DNA from: Paracoccaceae bacterium
GTDB taxonomy: Bacteria > Pseudomonadota > Alphaproteobacteria > Rhodobacterales > Rhodobacteraceae
Length of the DNA: 64,000 bases
Direction of reading: 5' to 3'
Assembly: GCA_024642725.1 (NCBI GenBank)
Contig: JAHEAO010000010.1
Coordinates: 1 to 64,000, forward strand
The notes beneath the pieces were generated by a model. It was not told the origin of the DNA. It searched no databases and worked only from the letters and a program-made list of their open reading frames with translations. The position numbers were made by a program, and so were the translations under genes. This document shows, piece by piece, positions 40,582 through 51,440 of this stretch; position 1 is the stretch's first letter, and every line of letters begins with the position of its first letter.

Positions 40582-41955
40582 TCAGTTCAGCCTGACCATC
40601 TTGCCCGGGTTCAGAATGTTGTGCGGGTCGAGCGCGCGCTTGAGGTCTGCCATCACGGACCATGCGGTGCCATGTTCCTTTTCCATATAGTCCAGTTTGC
40701 CGATGCCGATGCCGTGTTCGCCGGAGATCGTACCGCCAAGTGCCAGTGCGCGGTCCGACATCCGCCCGGCGAGGCGTTGCGCTTCGGCCATGTCGGCCTT
40801 GTCCGCCGGATCGACCAGCAGAATGGCGTGGAAGTTGCCGTCACCGACATGTCCAAGGATGGGGCCCTGCAGGGGTGAGGCTTCGATATCGGCGCGGGTC
40901 TGCTCGACCGCTTCGGCGAGGGCGGAGATCGGGACGCAGATATCGGTGACGACGGCGCGGGCACCGGGCCGCAGGGAAAGACAGGCGTAATAGGCATCGT
41001 GGCGCATTTTCCACAGCGCGTTCCGGTCTTCGGGGCGATCGGACCAGCGGAATTCCGTGCCGCCGAAATCGGCTGCGATTTCACCGAACCGTTTGGCGTC
41101 TTCCGCAACCGAGGCGGGGGAGCCATGGAATTCGATCATCAGGTGCGGGGCCTCCGGCATGTTGGCGCTGGCGTAGCGGTTGAAGGCGGCGGCGGTCGCG
41201 GGATCGACGAATTCGATCCGGGCCATCGGCACGCCGATCTGGATCGTGGCGATGACCGCATTGACGGCGGCGTCGATGGTCGGGAAGGCGCAGACGGCGG
41301 CCGAAATTGCTTCGGGCTGGCCATAAAGCCGGAGCGTCAGTTCGGTGATCAGGCCAAGTGTACCTTCGGACCCGACCATCAGGCCAGTGAGGTCGTAGCC
41401 CGCACTTGATTTGCGCGCGCGGCTGCCGGTGCGGATGATGCGTCCATCGGCCAGAACCACCTCTGTGGCCAGCACATTGTCGCGCATGGTGCCGTAGCGC
41501 ACGGCAGTCGTGCCCGAAGCGCGGGTACCGGCCATGCCGCCGATCGAGGCATTGGCTCCGGGGTCGACAGGGAAGAACAGGCCAGTCGTTCGCAGCTCGG
41601 TGTTCAGCGCTTCTCGGGTGATGCCAGGCTGGACGGTGACATCCATGTCTTCGGGGCTGAGATGCAGCACCCGGTTCATATTTCGAAAATCGACGCAGAC
41701 CCCGCCCCGGATTGCCAAGCCGTGGCCTTCGAGCGATGTCCCCGCGCCCCAGGGAATGACCGGGCAGGCGTTGGCCGCACAAATCTTGACGATTTCTGCG
41801 ACCTCTCTGGTCGTTTCGGGGAAGGCGACGGCATCGGGTGGGGCTGGTGCAAAATGGGTTTCAGAGGTTCCGTGCGCCTCCAGTTCGGACTTGGATCGTG
41901 AGAGGCGATTGCCTAAGAGGGAAGAAAGCTCTGTCAGGGCGTTGGAGATGGGCAT
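40582..41955 (-). CDS. FAD-linked oxidase (D-lactate dehydrogenase/glycolate oxidase-like)
   Basis: PVIPWGAGTSLEGHGLAIRGGVCVDFRNMNRVLHL (FAD-binding 4), RKSSAGYDLTGLMVGSEGTLGLITELTLRL, GTISGEHGIGIGK, LKRALDPHNILNPGKMV. Confidence 0.93.
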   Translation of the reverse strand: MPISNALTELSSLLGNRLSRSKSELEAHGTSETHFAPAPPDAVAFPETTREVAEIVKICAANACPVIPWGAGTSLEGHGLAIRGGVCVDFRNMNRVLHLSPEDMDVTVQPGITREALNTELRTTGLFFPVDPGANASIGGMAGTRASGTTAVRYGTMRDNVLATEVVLADGRIIRTGSRARKSSAGYDLTGLMVGSEGTLGLITELTLRLYGQPEAISAAVCAFPTIDAAVNAVIATIQIGVPMARIEFVDPATAAAFNRYASANMPEAPHLMIEFHGSPASVAEDAKRFGEIAADFGGTEFRWSDRPEDRNALWKMRHDAYYACLSLRPGARAVVTDICVPISALAEAVEQTRADIEASPLQGPILGHVGDGNFHAILLVDPADKADMAEAQRLAGRMSDRALALGGTISGEHGIGIGKLDYMEKEHGTAWSVMADLKRALDPHNILNPGKMVRLN

Positions 41956-42018
41956 GTCGTCCTCGTCATTTCTGCAGAGCGATCCTAGGCCCATCGGACG
42001 GGCCGGGGAAGGGGACGG

Positions 42019-43707
42019 ATGGGCAGAACACCGCGAAAGGTGATCGCGAAGCAGCTGGATGCCGGGCGGGCTGCCGGGTTGCAGGCATGGGACGTCGTGC
42101 GTCAGCAGGGGCTGGGGCAGGTCCAGTTCTGGTTCATCGCCTTGGCCATAGGTATTGGCGCAGGGGTCGCTGCATTGGGGTTCCGGATGGGCATCTCGGC
42201 GCTGCAGTCGTTTCTGTATGGCACCGATGACCCGGCGATGCTGCACAGCTTTGCCGAAACGCTCGACTGGTACTGGATTGTCGGGCTGCCCATTGTCGGC
42301 GGGCTGGTCGTGGGCCTGATCCTGCATTTCTTTACCGACGATGCACGTGTGCGATCGGTTGCCGATGTCATCGAAGGGGCGGCCCTCTATGAGGGCCGGG
42401 TTGAGAAGCGCGCAGGACTTGCCTCTGCAGCTGCATCCCTGATCACGCTTTCTTCCGGGGGGTCATCGGGGCGCGAGGGCCCCGTGGTGCATCTGGCATC
42501 CCTCATTTCAAGCTGGGTATCGGACCGGATCAATGCCGATGGCATTACCGGGCGCGAGCTTATGGGCTGTGCTGTTGCGGCAGGCGTTTCAGCCAGTTTC
42601 AATGCGCCGATCGCAGGCGCGCTTTTCGCGATGGAAGTGGTTCTGCGGCATTTCGCTGTTCATGCCTTCGCGCCGATCGTCATCGCCTCTGCCGCCGGCA
42701 CGGTCATCAGCCGGCTGGAATACGGCAATGTCAATGAATTCGTCCTGCAGCCCGATACGATGCTGGGCTTCTACGTTGAACTGCCTGCCTTTCTGGTGCT
42801 CGGGCTGGTGTGCGGCCTTGTCGCCGTCATCCTGATGCGGGCGATTTTCTGGGCCGACGACATCGGCGACAAGGTGCAGGCCGCGTTGCGGATGCCACGC
42901 TATCTGCGTCCCGCGTTGGCCGGCGCGATGCTGGGCGTGCTTGCGGTTTTCTGGCCTCATATCATCGGCGTCGGCTATGAAACGACCGCCGACGCGCTGA
43001 CAGGCAATCTTGTCCTGCGCGAGGCGATCGTCTTTGCGGTTCTCAAGGTCGCTGCTGTCGCCATCACCATGGCCGGGCGGATGGGCGGAGGTGTGTTTTC
43101 GCCCTCGCTGATGGTTGGCGCGCTGACCGGGCTCGCCTTCGGGCTGATCGCCACGGCGGTCTTCCCCGAAGTGTCGGGATCCGAGACGCTTTACGCGCTG
43201 GCGGGCATGGGGGCCGTGGCGGCGGCGGTTCTGGGCGCGCCCATTTCGACGACACTGATCGTGTTTGAACTGACGGGCGACTGGCAGACCGGGCTGGCGG
43301 TCATGGTGACGGTGTCGATTTCATCGGCGCTTTCAAGCCGGCTGGTCGACCGGTCGTTCTTCCTGACCCAACTCGAACGGCGCAACATTCATCTGGCGGC
43401 GGGGCCGCAGGCCTATCTTCTGGGCACGTTCCGGGTGGCCCGGGTGATGCGCAAGATGGATGATCCGCGCGCGGCGAAGGAAGATGCCTGCTGGGAACTG
43501 ATCGAAGAAGGGCTATACGTCGATGGCAATGCCACGCTGGACAGCGCGATGCCGATTTTTGAGCGAAGCGGTGTGGCCTTCCTGCCGGTCGTGACGCTGG
43601 GAGGAGAGGGCGACCCACCAGAGCTTTGGGGCGCTCTCTTTCAGGTGGACGCCTTGCAGGCCTTCAACAGGGCGCTCGCGGCCAGGGCAGCCGAAGAACA
43701 CAGCTAG
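42019..43707 (+). CDS. ClC-family chloride channel/antiporter with C-terminal CBS-like region
   Basis: SSGGSSGREGPVVHLAS, ASFNAPIAGALFAMEVVLRHF, GGVFSPSLMVGALTG, APISTTLIVFELTGD. Confidence 0.95.
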   Translation: MGRTPRKVIAKQLDAGRAAGLQAWDVVRQQGLGQVQFWFIALAIGIGAGVAALGFRMGISALQSFLYGTDDPAMLHSFAETLDWYWIVGLPIVGGLVVGLILHFFTDDARVRSVADVIEGAALYEGRVEKRAGLASAAASLITLSSGGSSGREGPVVHLASLISSWVSDRINADGITGRELMGCAVAAGVSASFNAPIAGALFAMEVVLRHFAVHAFAPIVIASAAGTVISRLEYGNVNEFVLQPDTMLGFYVELPAFLVLGLVCGLVAVILMRAIFWADDIGDKVQAALRMPRYLRPALAGAMLGVLAVFWPHIIGVGYETTADALTGNLVLREAIVFAVLKVAAVAITMAGRMGGGVFSPSLMVGALTGLAFGLIATAVFPEVSGSETLYALAGMGAVAAAVLGAPISTTLIVFELTGDWQTGLAVMVTVSISSALSSRLVDRSFFLTQLERRNIHLAAGPQAYLLGTFRVARVMRKMDDPRAAKEDACWELIEEGLYVDGNATLDSAMPIFERSGVAFLPVVTLGGEGDPPELWGALFQVDALQAFNRALAARAAEEHS

Positions 43708-43711
43708 GGCG

Positions 43712-44053
43712 TCAGACCTGCTCGACGGTGGCCTTGTCGGGGTAGAAGGCGAGGTGGCCCGCGATTCGGGCGACCGCCTCTATCGGGGTCTCGTACGACC
43801 AGGCCGCATCCGGGATCAGTTCGGATTTCGTCTGGATCGCGTAATAGGTCGCATCTCCCTTGTGCGCGCAGGTCGTGACCGTGTCTGTCTTGTCCAGAAA
43901 GGCCATCGCGATGTCTTCGCGCGGGAAGTAGATCACCGGGGGGTAGCTGCCTTCGGTGAGTTCCAGCGCGTTCGAGGATTCGCCCAGAACCGCGCCTCCT
44001 GCCCGGATCACCCAGGTGCCATCGGCTTTGCGGATCTTGATGTGTTCTGACAT
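43712..44053 (-). CDS. DUF427 domain-containing protein
   Basis: VLGESSNALELTEGSYPPVIYFPREDIAMAFLDKTDTVTTCAHKGDATYY is the DUF427 pattern. Confidence 0.88.
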   Translation of the reverse strand: MSEHIKIRKADGTWVIRAGGAVLGESSNALELTEGSYPPVIYFPREDIAMAFLDKTDTVTTCAHKGDATYYAIQTKSELIPDAAWSYETPIEAVARIAGHLAFYPDKATVEQV

Positions 44054-44117
44054 GGTGATTTCCCCGGATTTGTCTTGCGAGCGCTCAGGCTAGCAGGGTT
44101 ATGGTGACAGGTATATG

Positions 44118-45920
44118 TCAGATCGGCAATGTCGCCCGCTGCAACCAGTCGAGCGCCGTCGCACTGACGCGCGGCCCGATCTTGTCCAGGACTTCGGCAT
44201 GATAGGCGTCCAGCCAGGCGCGTTCGGCCTCTGTCAGCATAGAGACCTCGACAAGGCACCGGTCGATCGGAACGAATGTGAGCGTGGCGAAGTCCAGCAT
44301 TTCGCGCGCCGTGTCGCCGCCAGGCAGGCTCGGGGCGGGCCGCACCACGATCAGGTTTTCAATGCGAATTCCGAAGGCGCCCTCACGGTAATAGCCGGGT
44401 TCGTTTGACAGCACCATGCCGGGCTCCAGCGCGACATCCGAGCGGCGGCTGAGGCCCTGCGGCCCTTCATGGACCGACAGGAACGCGCCAACCCCGTGGC
44501 CGGTGCCGTGGTCGTAATCCTGTCCGGCCAGCCAGAGCGGTGCACGGGCCAGCGCATCAAGATGGCAGCCCGCAACACCCTTTGGCCAGCGGGCGCGGGA
44601 AATCGCGATCATGCCCTGAAGGACGCGGGTGAAGCAGGCGCGCTCATCGCTTCCGGCATTGCCAATGACCACCGTGCGGGTGATGTCGGTTGTGCCGTCC
44701 AGATATTGTCCGCCGGAATCGATCACCACCAAGTCGCCTGCCTGCAGCGCGCGGTCGGTGTCCCGGGTGACACGGTAATGGATGATTGCCCCGTTCGGGC
44801 CTGATCCGGCGATGGTTTCGAAACTGATATCCTGCAGCGCATTGGTCGCACGCCGGAATCCTTCCAACTTCTCGACAAGTGCGATTTCGCTCAGGCTTCC
44901 CGGCGCGGTGGCATCGAGCCAGGCCAGGAATTCGACCATCGCCGCGCCGTCCCGCAAATGCGCAGCTTGTGCCCCGGCGATCTCAGTCGCATTCTTGCAG
45001 GCTTTCGGCAGGCGGCATGGATCAGCGGCATAGGCGATCTCGATTCCGGCATCTTGCAGGATCGTGCTGACAGCCAGCGGCGCGCTGCCCTTGTCGACGC
45101 GAACCGGTCCCGAAAGCGTACCCAGGGCGGCCGTGAATGCCTCTGGCTCTGCCAGAGAGACGCCCGACCCGAAATGCCGCTCGAGCCCCGCTGCCTTTCC
45201 CGGCGCGGTGAAAAGTTCCACATGGCCGGTCTCGCCGACGATTGCAAAGGCATGGGCGATCGGTGTATTCGCGACGTCGGCGCCCCGGATATTCAAGAGC
45301 CAGGCAATGCTGTCGGGCAGGGTCAGAACCGCCGCGGTCTGGCACGCCGCGACCAGATCGGCAGCGATGCGCGCACGCTTTTCGTCATGGGATTGCCCTG
45401 CATATTCAATTGGGTAGGGGCTGATCTTGCCCAGCGGGGGCTGCGGCTGGTCTGCCCAGATATGGTCCACGAGGTTCCGCGAACTGGTCAAGCCGATCCC
45501 GGTGCCGTCAAGTGCGGCGCGAAGTGTCTCGATCTCGCCCAGCGTATGGAGCCATGGGTCGAATCCAACCTGACCGCCCTCGGGCAGCGCCTCTTTCAGC
45601 CAGTCCGCAAGACGCGTTTCGGGCCAGTTGACCGGCGTAAAATCCGAAAGTGCCACCTGGCGCCTGACTTGCACACGGTATCGGCCATCGATGAAGACGC
45701 CGGCGCGGTCAGCAAGAACGGCGCAGAAGCCTGCGGAACCGGTGAAACCGGTCAGCCAGGCCAGCCGTTCGTCATGCGGTGCAACATTCTCTCCCTGATG
45801 TGCATCGGCGCGGGGGACAAGGAACCCATCAAGCGCGTCATGGCGCATCGCCGCCCGCAGCGCCGCCAGCCGGGGCGGGCCGTTTTCGGGGCGCGTTGTC
45901 ACCTCGAAACTCTGGAACAT
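44118..45920 (-). CDS. M24 aminopeptidase P family protein
   Basis: DGFLVPRADAHQGENVAPHDERLAWLTGFTGSAG, DSGGQYLDGTTDITRTVVIG, GTGHGVGAFLSVHEGPQG, GMVLSNEPGYYREGAFGIRIENL. Confidence 0.95.
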   Translation of the reverse strand: MFQSFEVTTRPENGPPRLAALRAAMRHDALDGFLVPRADAHQGENVAPHDERLAWLTGFTGSAGFCAVLADRAGVFIDGRYRVQVRRQVALSDFTPVNWPETRLADWLKEALPEGGQVGFDPWLHTLGEIETLRAALDGTGIGLTSSRNLVDHIWADQPQPPLGKISPYPIEYAGQSHDEKRARIAADLVAACQTAAVLTLPDSIAWLLNIRGADVANTPIAHAFAIVGETGHVELFTAPGKAAGLERHFGSGVSLAEPEAFTAALGTLSGPVRVDKGSAPLAVSTILQDAGIEIAYAADPCRLPKACKNATEIAGAQAAHLRDGAAMVEFLAWLDATAPGSLSEIALVEKLEGFRRATNALQDISFETIAGSGPNGAIIHYRVTRDTDRALQAGDLVVIDSGGQYLDGTTDITRTVVIGNAGSDERACFTRVLQGMIAISRARWPKGVAGCHLDALARAPLWLAGQDYDHGTGHGVGAFLSVHEGPQGLSRRSDVALEPGMVLSNEPGYYREGAFGIRIENLIVVRPAPSLPGGDTAREMLDFATLTFVPIDRCLVEVSMLTEAERAWLDAYHAEVLDKIGPRVSATALDWLQRATLPI

Positions 45921-45978
45921 CGGTGAAAGCCCCTTCATCATTCGTCTGGAAATATCCCCGCCGGAGGCAAGGGATTTC

Positions 45979-47853
45979 TTAGCGCGCCGCCTTTGGCCGG
46001 ATTCCCATGACCCGGGCGCGGGCGCGCGGGTCGTTGTCGAACAGCGCCGCAAGCTGCTCGGTCATCGCGCCCGCCAACTGCTCGACATCGGTGATCGTGA
46101 CGGCGCGATTATAATAGCGCGTGACGTCGTGGCCGATGCCGATTGCAAGCAGTTCGACCTGCCGCCGCTTTTCGACCATCGCAATCACGTCACGAAGGTG
46201 TTTCTCCAGATAATTCGCAGGGTTAACGGACAAAGTTGAATCATCGACCGGTGCTCCGTCCGAGATCACCATCAGGATCTTGCGAACCTCGCGCCGCGCC
46301 GTGATGCGACGATGAGCCCATTCCAGCGCCTCTCCGTCGATATTTTCTTTCAGCAGGCCCTCTTTCATCATCAGGCCAAGGTTCTCGCGCGACCGGCGCC
46401 ACGGCGCGTCGGCGGATTTGTAGATGATGTGACGCAGGTCGTTCAGGCGTCCGGGCTGCTGCTCGCGTCCCTCTGCCAGCCATTTCTCGCGCGCCTGGCC
46501 GCCTTTCCAGGCACGGGTCGTGAAGCCAAGAATCTCGACCTTGACCTGGCAGCGTTCGAGGGTGCGGGCGAGAACGTCGGCGCAAATCGCAGCGATCGAA
46601 ATCGGCCGCCCGCGCATGGAACCGGAATTGTCCAGAAGCAGAGTCACCACCGTGTCGCGGAATTCGGTGTCCTTTTCCATCTTGAAGCTGAGCGGCGTCG
46701 TCGGGTTCGCAACCACACGGGCAAGGCGGCCAGCGTCGAGCGTACCCTCTTCAAGATCGAACTCCCACGACCTGTTCTGTTGTGCCTGCAGGCGGCGTTG
46801 CAGCTTGTTGGCCAGCCGGGACACGGCCCCTTTGAGCGGGTCCAGTTGCTGGTCGAGATAGGCGCGGAGGCGTTCAAGCTCTGCCGGTTCCGCTAGGTCT
46901 TCGGCTTTGATTTCCTCATCGAAATCAGTCAGGTATACCTTGTAGTTCGGGTCGGCGTCCGAGATCGGTTGCGGCGCGGGCGGTTCCAGCGGAGCCTCCC
47001 CTTCGGGCATCTCCGCTTCGTCGCCCATCTCCATCTCGGCCAGATCATCCATCGTCAACTGGGCCTCGGCCGCATCCTGACTGTCGTCCTGGCTCTGCTC
47101 GGGGCTGGCCTCGTCTTCGGACTCGCTCTGGTCCTCGTCGCCCTGGCTGTCCTGCTGGTCTTCCTCTTCCGAAGACGCTTCGTCGTCCTGGTTCTCGTCT
47201 TCCATGTCAGGATCGTCGCCAAGCTGGTCGCCATAGCCGAAATCCTCGATGATCTGGCGGGCGAACTTGGCAAAGGCGGTCTGGTTCGAAAGCTTGTCGC
47301 CCAGATCCTCCAGCGTTTCCCCTGCATGGCTTTCCATGAAACCGCGCCAGAGTTCCAACACGTTGTCCGCCCCCTTGGGCAGCGGGCGTCCGGTCGCCAG
47401 GTGGCGAACAAGATAGCCGGCGGCGACGGCCAGCGGCGCGTCTTGCGACTTGGTGATCTGGGCGTAACCCTTGCGTTCTGCCTCACTCGCGATCTTGGCG
47501 TCGATATTGCCGGCGGTTCCCGGCATGGTCTGCGCGCCGACCGCCTCGCAGCGTGCGACTTCCATCGCCTCGTACAAATCGCGGGCCATCTGGCCCTGCG
47601 GCATGTAGCGGTTGTGGGTCTTGGCGTCGTGATACTTGTGGCGCAGCGCGAAGGCATCGGCGGTTCCGCGCGCCAGCAGGACCTCTTGCTTTGTCATGCG
47701 ACGCGACACCTGCGGCAGGCGTACGGCGTCATTGGTCAGCCCGGGCGGGTCGACCGAAAAGCTGACCGCAAGATCCGGGTCATCTGCCATTACCTTGGTG
47801 GCTTCGGCGAGGGCCTTCTTGAATGGCTCGGCTGGGTTATCGGACTGGGTCAT
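45979..47853 (-). CDS. cobT: cobaltochelatase subunit CobT
   Basis: Acidic Asp/Glu-rich central region and VWA-type MIDAS ([34 protein letters not shown]); adjacent to cobS. Confidence 0.95.
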   Translation of the reverse strand: MTQSDNPAEPFKKALAEATKVMADDPDLAVSFSVDPPGLTNDAVRLPQVSRRMTKQEVLLARGTADAFALRHKYHDAKTHNRYMPQGQMARDLYEAMEVARCEAVGAQTMPGTAGNIDAKIASEAERKGYAQITKSQDAPLAVAAGYLVRHLATGRPLPKGADNVLELWRGFMESHAGETLEDLGDKLSNQTAFAKFARQIIEDFGYGDQLGDDPDMEDENQDDEASSEEEDQQDSQGDEDQSESEDEASPEQSQDDSQDAAEAQLTMDDLAEMEMGDEAEMPEGEAPLEPPAPQPISDADPNYKVYLTDFDEEIKAEDLAEPAELERLRAYLDQQLDPLKGAVSRLANKLQRRLQAQQNRSWEFDLEEGTLDAGRLARVVANPTTPLSFKMEKDTEFRDTVVTLLLDNSGSMRGRPISIAAICADVLARTLERCQVKVEILGFTTRAWKGGQAREKWLAEGREQQPGRLNDLRHIIYKSADAPWRRSRENLGLMMKEGLLKENIDGEALEWAHRRITARREVRKILMVISDGAPVDDSTLSVNPANYLEKHLRDVIAMVEKRRQVELLAIGIGHDVTRYYNRAVTITDVEQLAGAMTEQLAALFDNDPRARARVMGIRPKAAR

Positions 47854-47922
47854 GGGATTGGTAAAGCACCAGAGTCAGAGTGTTGCAAGAGTGTGAAAGC
47901 GGCGCAGGCAGTTCCGCCGGTA

Positions 47923-48300
47923 TCACGGCAGGTTCAGGGTTTCAGGCAAGGTTGCGGCCAGTTCGCCGCACCCCTCGACCAGCCGTTCCGAAATTTCGCG
48001 GGACTGGCGGTCATTGTCATAGATATAGGAATCGACAAGTAGCGTCATCAGGGGACGCTGATCTTCGATGAACCTCAGTGTTTCGGCCGGATCGTTCGAT
48101 AGCCGCAGGGCAGCGGCAGAAAAGGCATCGCCAAGGCTGCGCGCGGCTCCTTCTTCGTCAAGATAGGCTGAAACCGCGGCATAATCCGCCCGTCCCAGCC
48201 AATAGGCGGCGCATTGGGCTGCATCTGGATAGCTCTGCTGGGCCATGGCTGCTGCGGCAAGCGTGCCGCCCGCAAGACTGCAGGCGGCCCGAAGGATCAC
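47923..48300 (-). CDS. hypothetical secreted protein between cobS and cobT
   Basis: Signal-peptide-like N-terminus [22 protein letters not shown]; 4-nt overlap with cobS. Confidence 0.6.
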   Translation of the reverse strand: MILRAACSLAGGTLAAAAMAQQSYPDAAQCAAYWLGRADYAAVSAYLDEEGAARSLGDAFSAAALRLSNDPAETLRFIEDQRPLMTLLVDSYIYDNDRQSREISERLVEGCGELAATLPETLNLP

Positions 48301-49283
48301 TCCGCCGCCGTTGTCGCTGCACTTTCCGGCAATTCCTCGTCAAAGCAGCGCTGGTAGAATTCGGCCACGGTCTGGCGTTCCAGCTCATCGCATTTGTTCA
48401 GGAATGTCAGGCGGAAGGCGTAGCCGAGGTTGCGGAAGATCTGCGCGTTCTGCGCCCATGTGATGACGGTCCGGGGGCTCATGACGGTGGACAGGTCGCC
48501 GTTCATGAAGGCGGTCCGCGTCAGGTCCGCGACGGTAACCATCTGGCTGATCGTCTTGCGGCCCTTTTCGGTGTTGTAATGCGGGTTTTTGGCCAGAACG
48601 ATCGCGGCCTCTGCATCATGGCTGAGATAGTTCAGCGTCGCCACAAGGCTCCACCGGTCCATCTGGGCCTGATTGATCTGCTGGACGCCGTGATAGAGCC
48701 CCGTCGTGTCGCCAAGGCCGACGGTGTTTGCCGTTGCGAACAGGCGGAACGACGGGTGCGGGGTGATGATCTCGTTCTGGTCGAGAAGCGTCAGCTTGCC
48801 GTCATGCTCCAGCACGCGCTGGATGACGAACATGACGTCGGCGCGGCCCGCATCGTATTCGTCAAAGACGATGGCGACCGGGTTGCGCAGTGCCCAGGGC
48901 AGGATACCTTCGTGGAACTCGGTGACTTGCTTGCCGTCGCGCAACTTGATCGCATCCTTGCCGATCAGGTCGATTCGGCTGATGTGGCTGTCGAGGTTGA
49001 CCCGCACAGCCTGCCAGTTGAGCCGGGCGGCGACCTGTTCGATATGGGTCGATTTTCCGGTGCCGTGATAGCCTTGGATCATGACGCGGCGATTGTGGGA
49101 AAAGCCCGCAAGGATCGCCAGCGTCGTGTCCGGGTCAAACTTGTAGGTGGGGTCGATATCGGGCACGCGTTCGCCGCGTTCTTCGAACCCCTTGACGACC
49201 ATGTCGGTGTCGATGCCGAAGGTGTCCCTGACAGAGATTTCCTCGGTTGGTTTCATATGTGGGTCCATCGTGCCGTCCGCCAT
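48297..49283 (-). CDS. cobS: cobaltochelatase subunit CobS
   Basis: AAA+ MoxR-like: [88 protein letters not shown]. Confidence 0.96.
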   Translation of the reverse strand: MADGTMDPHMKPTEEISVRDTFGIDTDMVVKGFEERGERVPDIDPTYKFDPDTTLAILAGFSHNRRVMIQGYHGTGKSTHIEQVAARLNWQAVRVNLDSHISRIDLIGKDAIKLRDGKQVTEFHEGILPWALRNPVAIVFDEYDAGRADVMFVIQRVLEHDGKLTLLDQNEIITPHPSFRLFATANTVGLGDTTGLYHGVQQINQAQMDRWSLVATLNYLSHDAEAAIVLAKNPHYNTEKGRKTISQMVTVADLTRTAFMNGDLSTVMSPRTVITWAQNAQIFRNLGYAFRLTFLNKCDELERQTVAEFYQRCFDEELPESAATTAAE

Positions 49284-49508
49284 GTCCGTGATTGGGTGTC
49301 ATTCGTCCTGTCACCGGAACGCACTCCGGCAACCCGCGTGTTTTGGTGGATATTGCGCGGGAGGTCAACGGCAACCGACCGTGCATTTTGCGTGCCCCCG
49401 GCAACGTCACGGCGGTTGAACTCTGTTCACGTTTGGTGGAGCGGCGTGGGCAGGTCGAGGATTTCGTGGCTTAGTGCGGCAAATGAATTCAAACGGAGGC
49501 TCCGGCCC

Positions 49509-49973
49509 ATGGATCGTAGACATTTTCTTTTGCTGACGGCGACCGCAAGCGTGGTGCCTGCCGCGTTGTGGGCGGAGGAGTTCGAGGTGACGCGCACGGA
49601 TGCCGAGTGGCGGGCGATGCTGAGCCAACTGGAATATGACGTGATGCGGCGCGAAGCGACCGAACGCGCCGGGTCGAGCCCGCTCGACAAGGTTTATGAC
49701 AAGGGCACCTACATCTGCCGGGGCTGCGACCTGCCGCTTTATTCCTCGGAGGCGAAATACGACAGCGGCACCGGCTGGCCGTCATTCTGGAAGCCGATTG
49801 ATGGCGCGGTCGAGACGAAGGCCGACTGGGGCATTCTGGGCAAACGGACCGAGGTGCATTGCCGTCGCTGCGGCAGCCACCTGGGGCATGTCTTCAACGA
49901 CGGCCCAAAGCCGACCGGCAAGCGCTATTGCATGAACGGGGTTAGCCTGAAGTTTGTGCCTGCTTCAGCTTGA
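49509..49973 (+). CDS. msrB: peptide-methionine (R)-S-oxide reductase with Tat-like signal
   Basis: MDRRHFLLLTATASVVPAALWA signal; MsrB core GTYICRGCDLPLYSSEAKYDSGTGWPSFWKPI, RCGSHLGHVFNDGPKPTGKRYCMNGVSLKF. Confidence 0.94.
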   Translation: MDRRHFLLLTATASVVPAALWAEEFEVTRTDAEWRAMLSQLEYDVMRREATERAGSSPLDKVYDKGTYICRGCDLPLYSSEAKYDSGTGWPSFWKPIDGAVETKADWGILGKRTEVHCRRCGSHLGHVFNDGPKPTGKRYCMNGVSLKFVPASA

Positions 49974-50667
49974 CACAGGGCCCGGTGCGACTCGGGTCGC
50001 ATTCGTAGATTTGCGGCCGAGCCTCGAAATACTTTCGCCAGTTCGCTTCTTTTAGCATCGTCGTTGAGACTTTGTGTTGGGTGAACATCTTCGCGCCGAG
50101 GGTGACCAGGCTGAGTTGGCCATTATTGCCGTCGCGACGAATTATTGCGCGGATTTGTTTATCCATCTCTTTAGATGGTGCAACTTGTTTGAGAGGATTT
50201 GGAGGTGGAGTTGGCGAAGGTTTTTCGCTGACCTCAAGCAGAATAAAACTGGTGCAGGCTGCACGGAATTCTTCCTTTGCTTTCTCCTCACCGATACCGA
50301 TTACCGTGAAGTTCCGTTCACGAAGATAATGTGCAAGGTGGCCAAAATCGCTGTCGGATGACGCGATGATGAAGGTCGCGATATTGCCGTTATGTGCCAA
50401 GTCAACCGCCTGAATCGTGAGCATAATGTCGGCGGAATTCTTGCCGGAACCACTATGTATGAAGCGAAATCCCGGAGTAGCTTCTCATTGGGGAAGCTGC
50501 TTGGCGTTGCCGTAAACACGTTTTACGGCTATCTCTCCGCGCCGAACGGAGCGACGGAGAATGGCATCCGCATGTTTGTGCGAGACATTCTCACCGTCCA
50601 CCAGGATCGCCACCCCAAGCCCGTGACGAGCCTGCGTCTGTGTCATGCCAGAAACGTCGTTCATCAT
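49942..50667 (-). pseudogene. NYN (LabA-like) domain protein interrupted by one in-frame TGA (50485-50487), with C-terminal OST-HTH/LOTUS-like region
   Basis: Same frame on both sides of the stop: ...VAILVDGENVSHKHADAILRRSVRRGEIAVKRVYGNAKQLPQ * EATPGFRFIHSGSGKNSADIMLTIQAVDLAHNGNIATFIIASSDSDFGHLAHYLRERNFTVIG... Confidence 0.8.
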
Positions 50668-50733
50668 TGCCTCGAAACCTTGTTTGGTTCCGGACTTTGC
50701 AAAGAAACATGGCGAAAGAATGGAGGCCGCGGC

Positions 50734-51366
50734 CTAATCCTTGAAGTACCGGCTTTCCTTGATCTGTTCCCAGGCCCAGACGACCTCTTGCAGCTGCTCT
50801 TCCTGAGACCGGTCGCCGCCGTTCATGTCGGGATGCAGGACCTTGATCAGCGACTTGTATTGCTTACGGACCTCGGTCTTGGTCCAGTGATCCTTGGCTT
50901 CCAGAATGTCGATGGCCTTGCGCTCGGTCGCGGGCAGCTTACGGCTGCCGGTGATCGATTTGCCGGGGTTCATCGTGGCATTTCCGCCCAGCACCTGATG
51001 CGGGTCGTCGACGCCGAGGCGGGACCAGGCGCGCTGCTCCTCTCCCTTCTTGCCGAAGGGTTTGGTCGGGCGCTCCCAAACACGATCCTTGTCGATCTGT
51101 TCGTTAAGCTCTTCTTCGGTCGCGCCGTTGAAGAAGTTCCATTTCAGATTGTATTCGCGGACGTGGTCTTTGCAGAACCAGAAAAAGTCGTCGAGGATGT
51201 CGGGCGATTTCGGCGCACGGTATTGGCCCGGCTCTGTGCAGCCGGCATGTTCGCATTCACGCGTCGAGGTTTCAAAAGCCCCCGACATCCCGCGTTTGCC
51301 CCGCGTACGCTTCTTCTTGTCTGCCGATACCGAAATATCGAATCCGAATGGGTCTGACTTTGCCAT
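50734..51366 (-). CDS. J-domain (DnaJ-like) protein
   Basis: C-terminal J domain: KDHWTKTEVRKQYKSLIKVLHPDMNGGDRSQEEQLQEVVWAWEQIKES (HPD motif). Confidence 0.92.
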   Translation of the reverse strand: MAKSDPFGFDISVSADKKKRTRGKRGMSGAFETSTRECEHAGCTEPGQYRAPKSPDILDDFFWFCKDHVREYNLKWNFFNGATEEELNEQIDKDRVWERPTKPFGKKGEEQRAWSRLGVDDPHQVLGGNATMNPGKSITGSRKLPATERKAIDILEAKDHWTKTEVRKQYKSLIKVLHPDMNGGDRSQEEQLQEVVWAWEQIKESRYFKD

Positions 51367-51440
51367 GCTACCTGCCTTTTCGACTCGGACCAGAGAGTTT
51401 AGACCAATCTCCGAAGGATTGAAGGGGTCAGAGGCGAAAA

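Noticed and set aside
49292-49474. 60-aa ORF between cobS and msrB
   Set aside because: No recognisable motif, modest third-position GC bias, no clear RBS; cannot be supported without homology data.
48078-49508. Long plus-strand extension of the msrB frame across cobS
   Set aside because: Antisense to cobS; the real MsrB begins at the Tat-like start codon at 49509.
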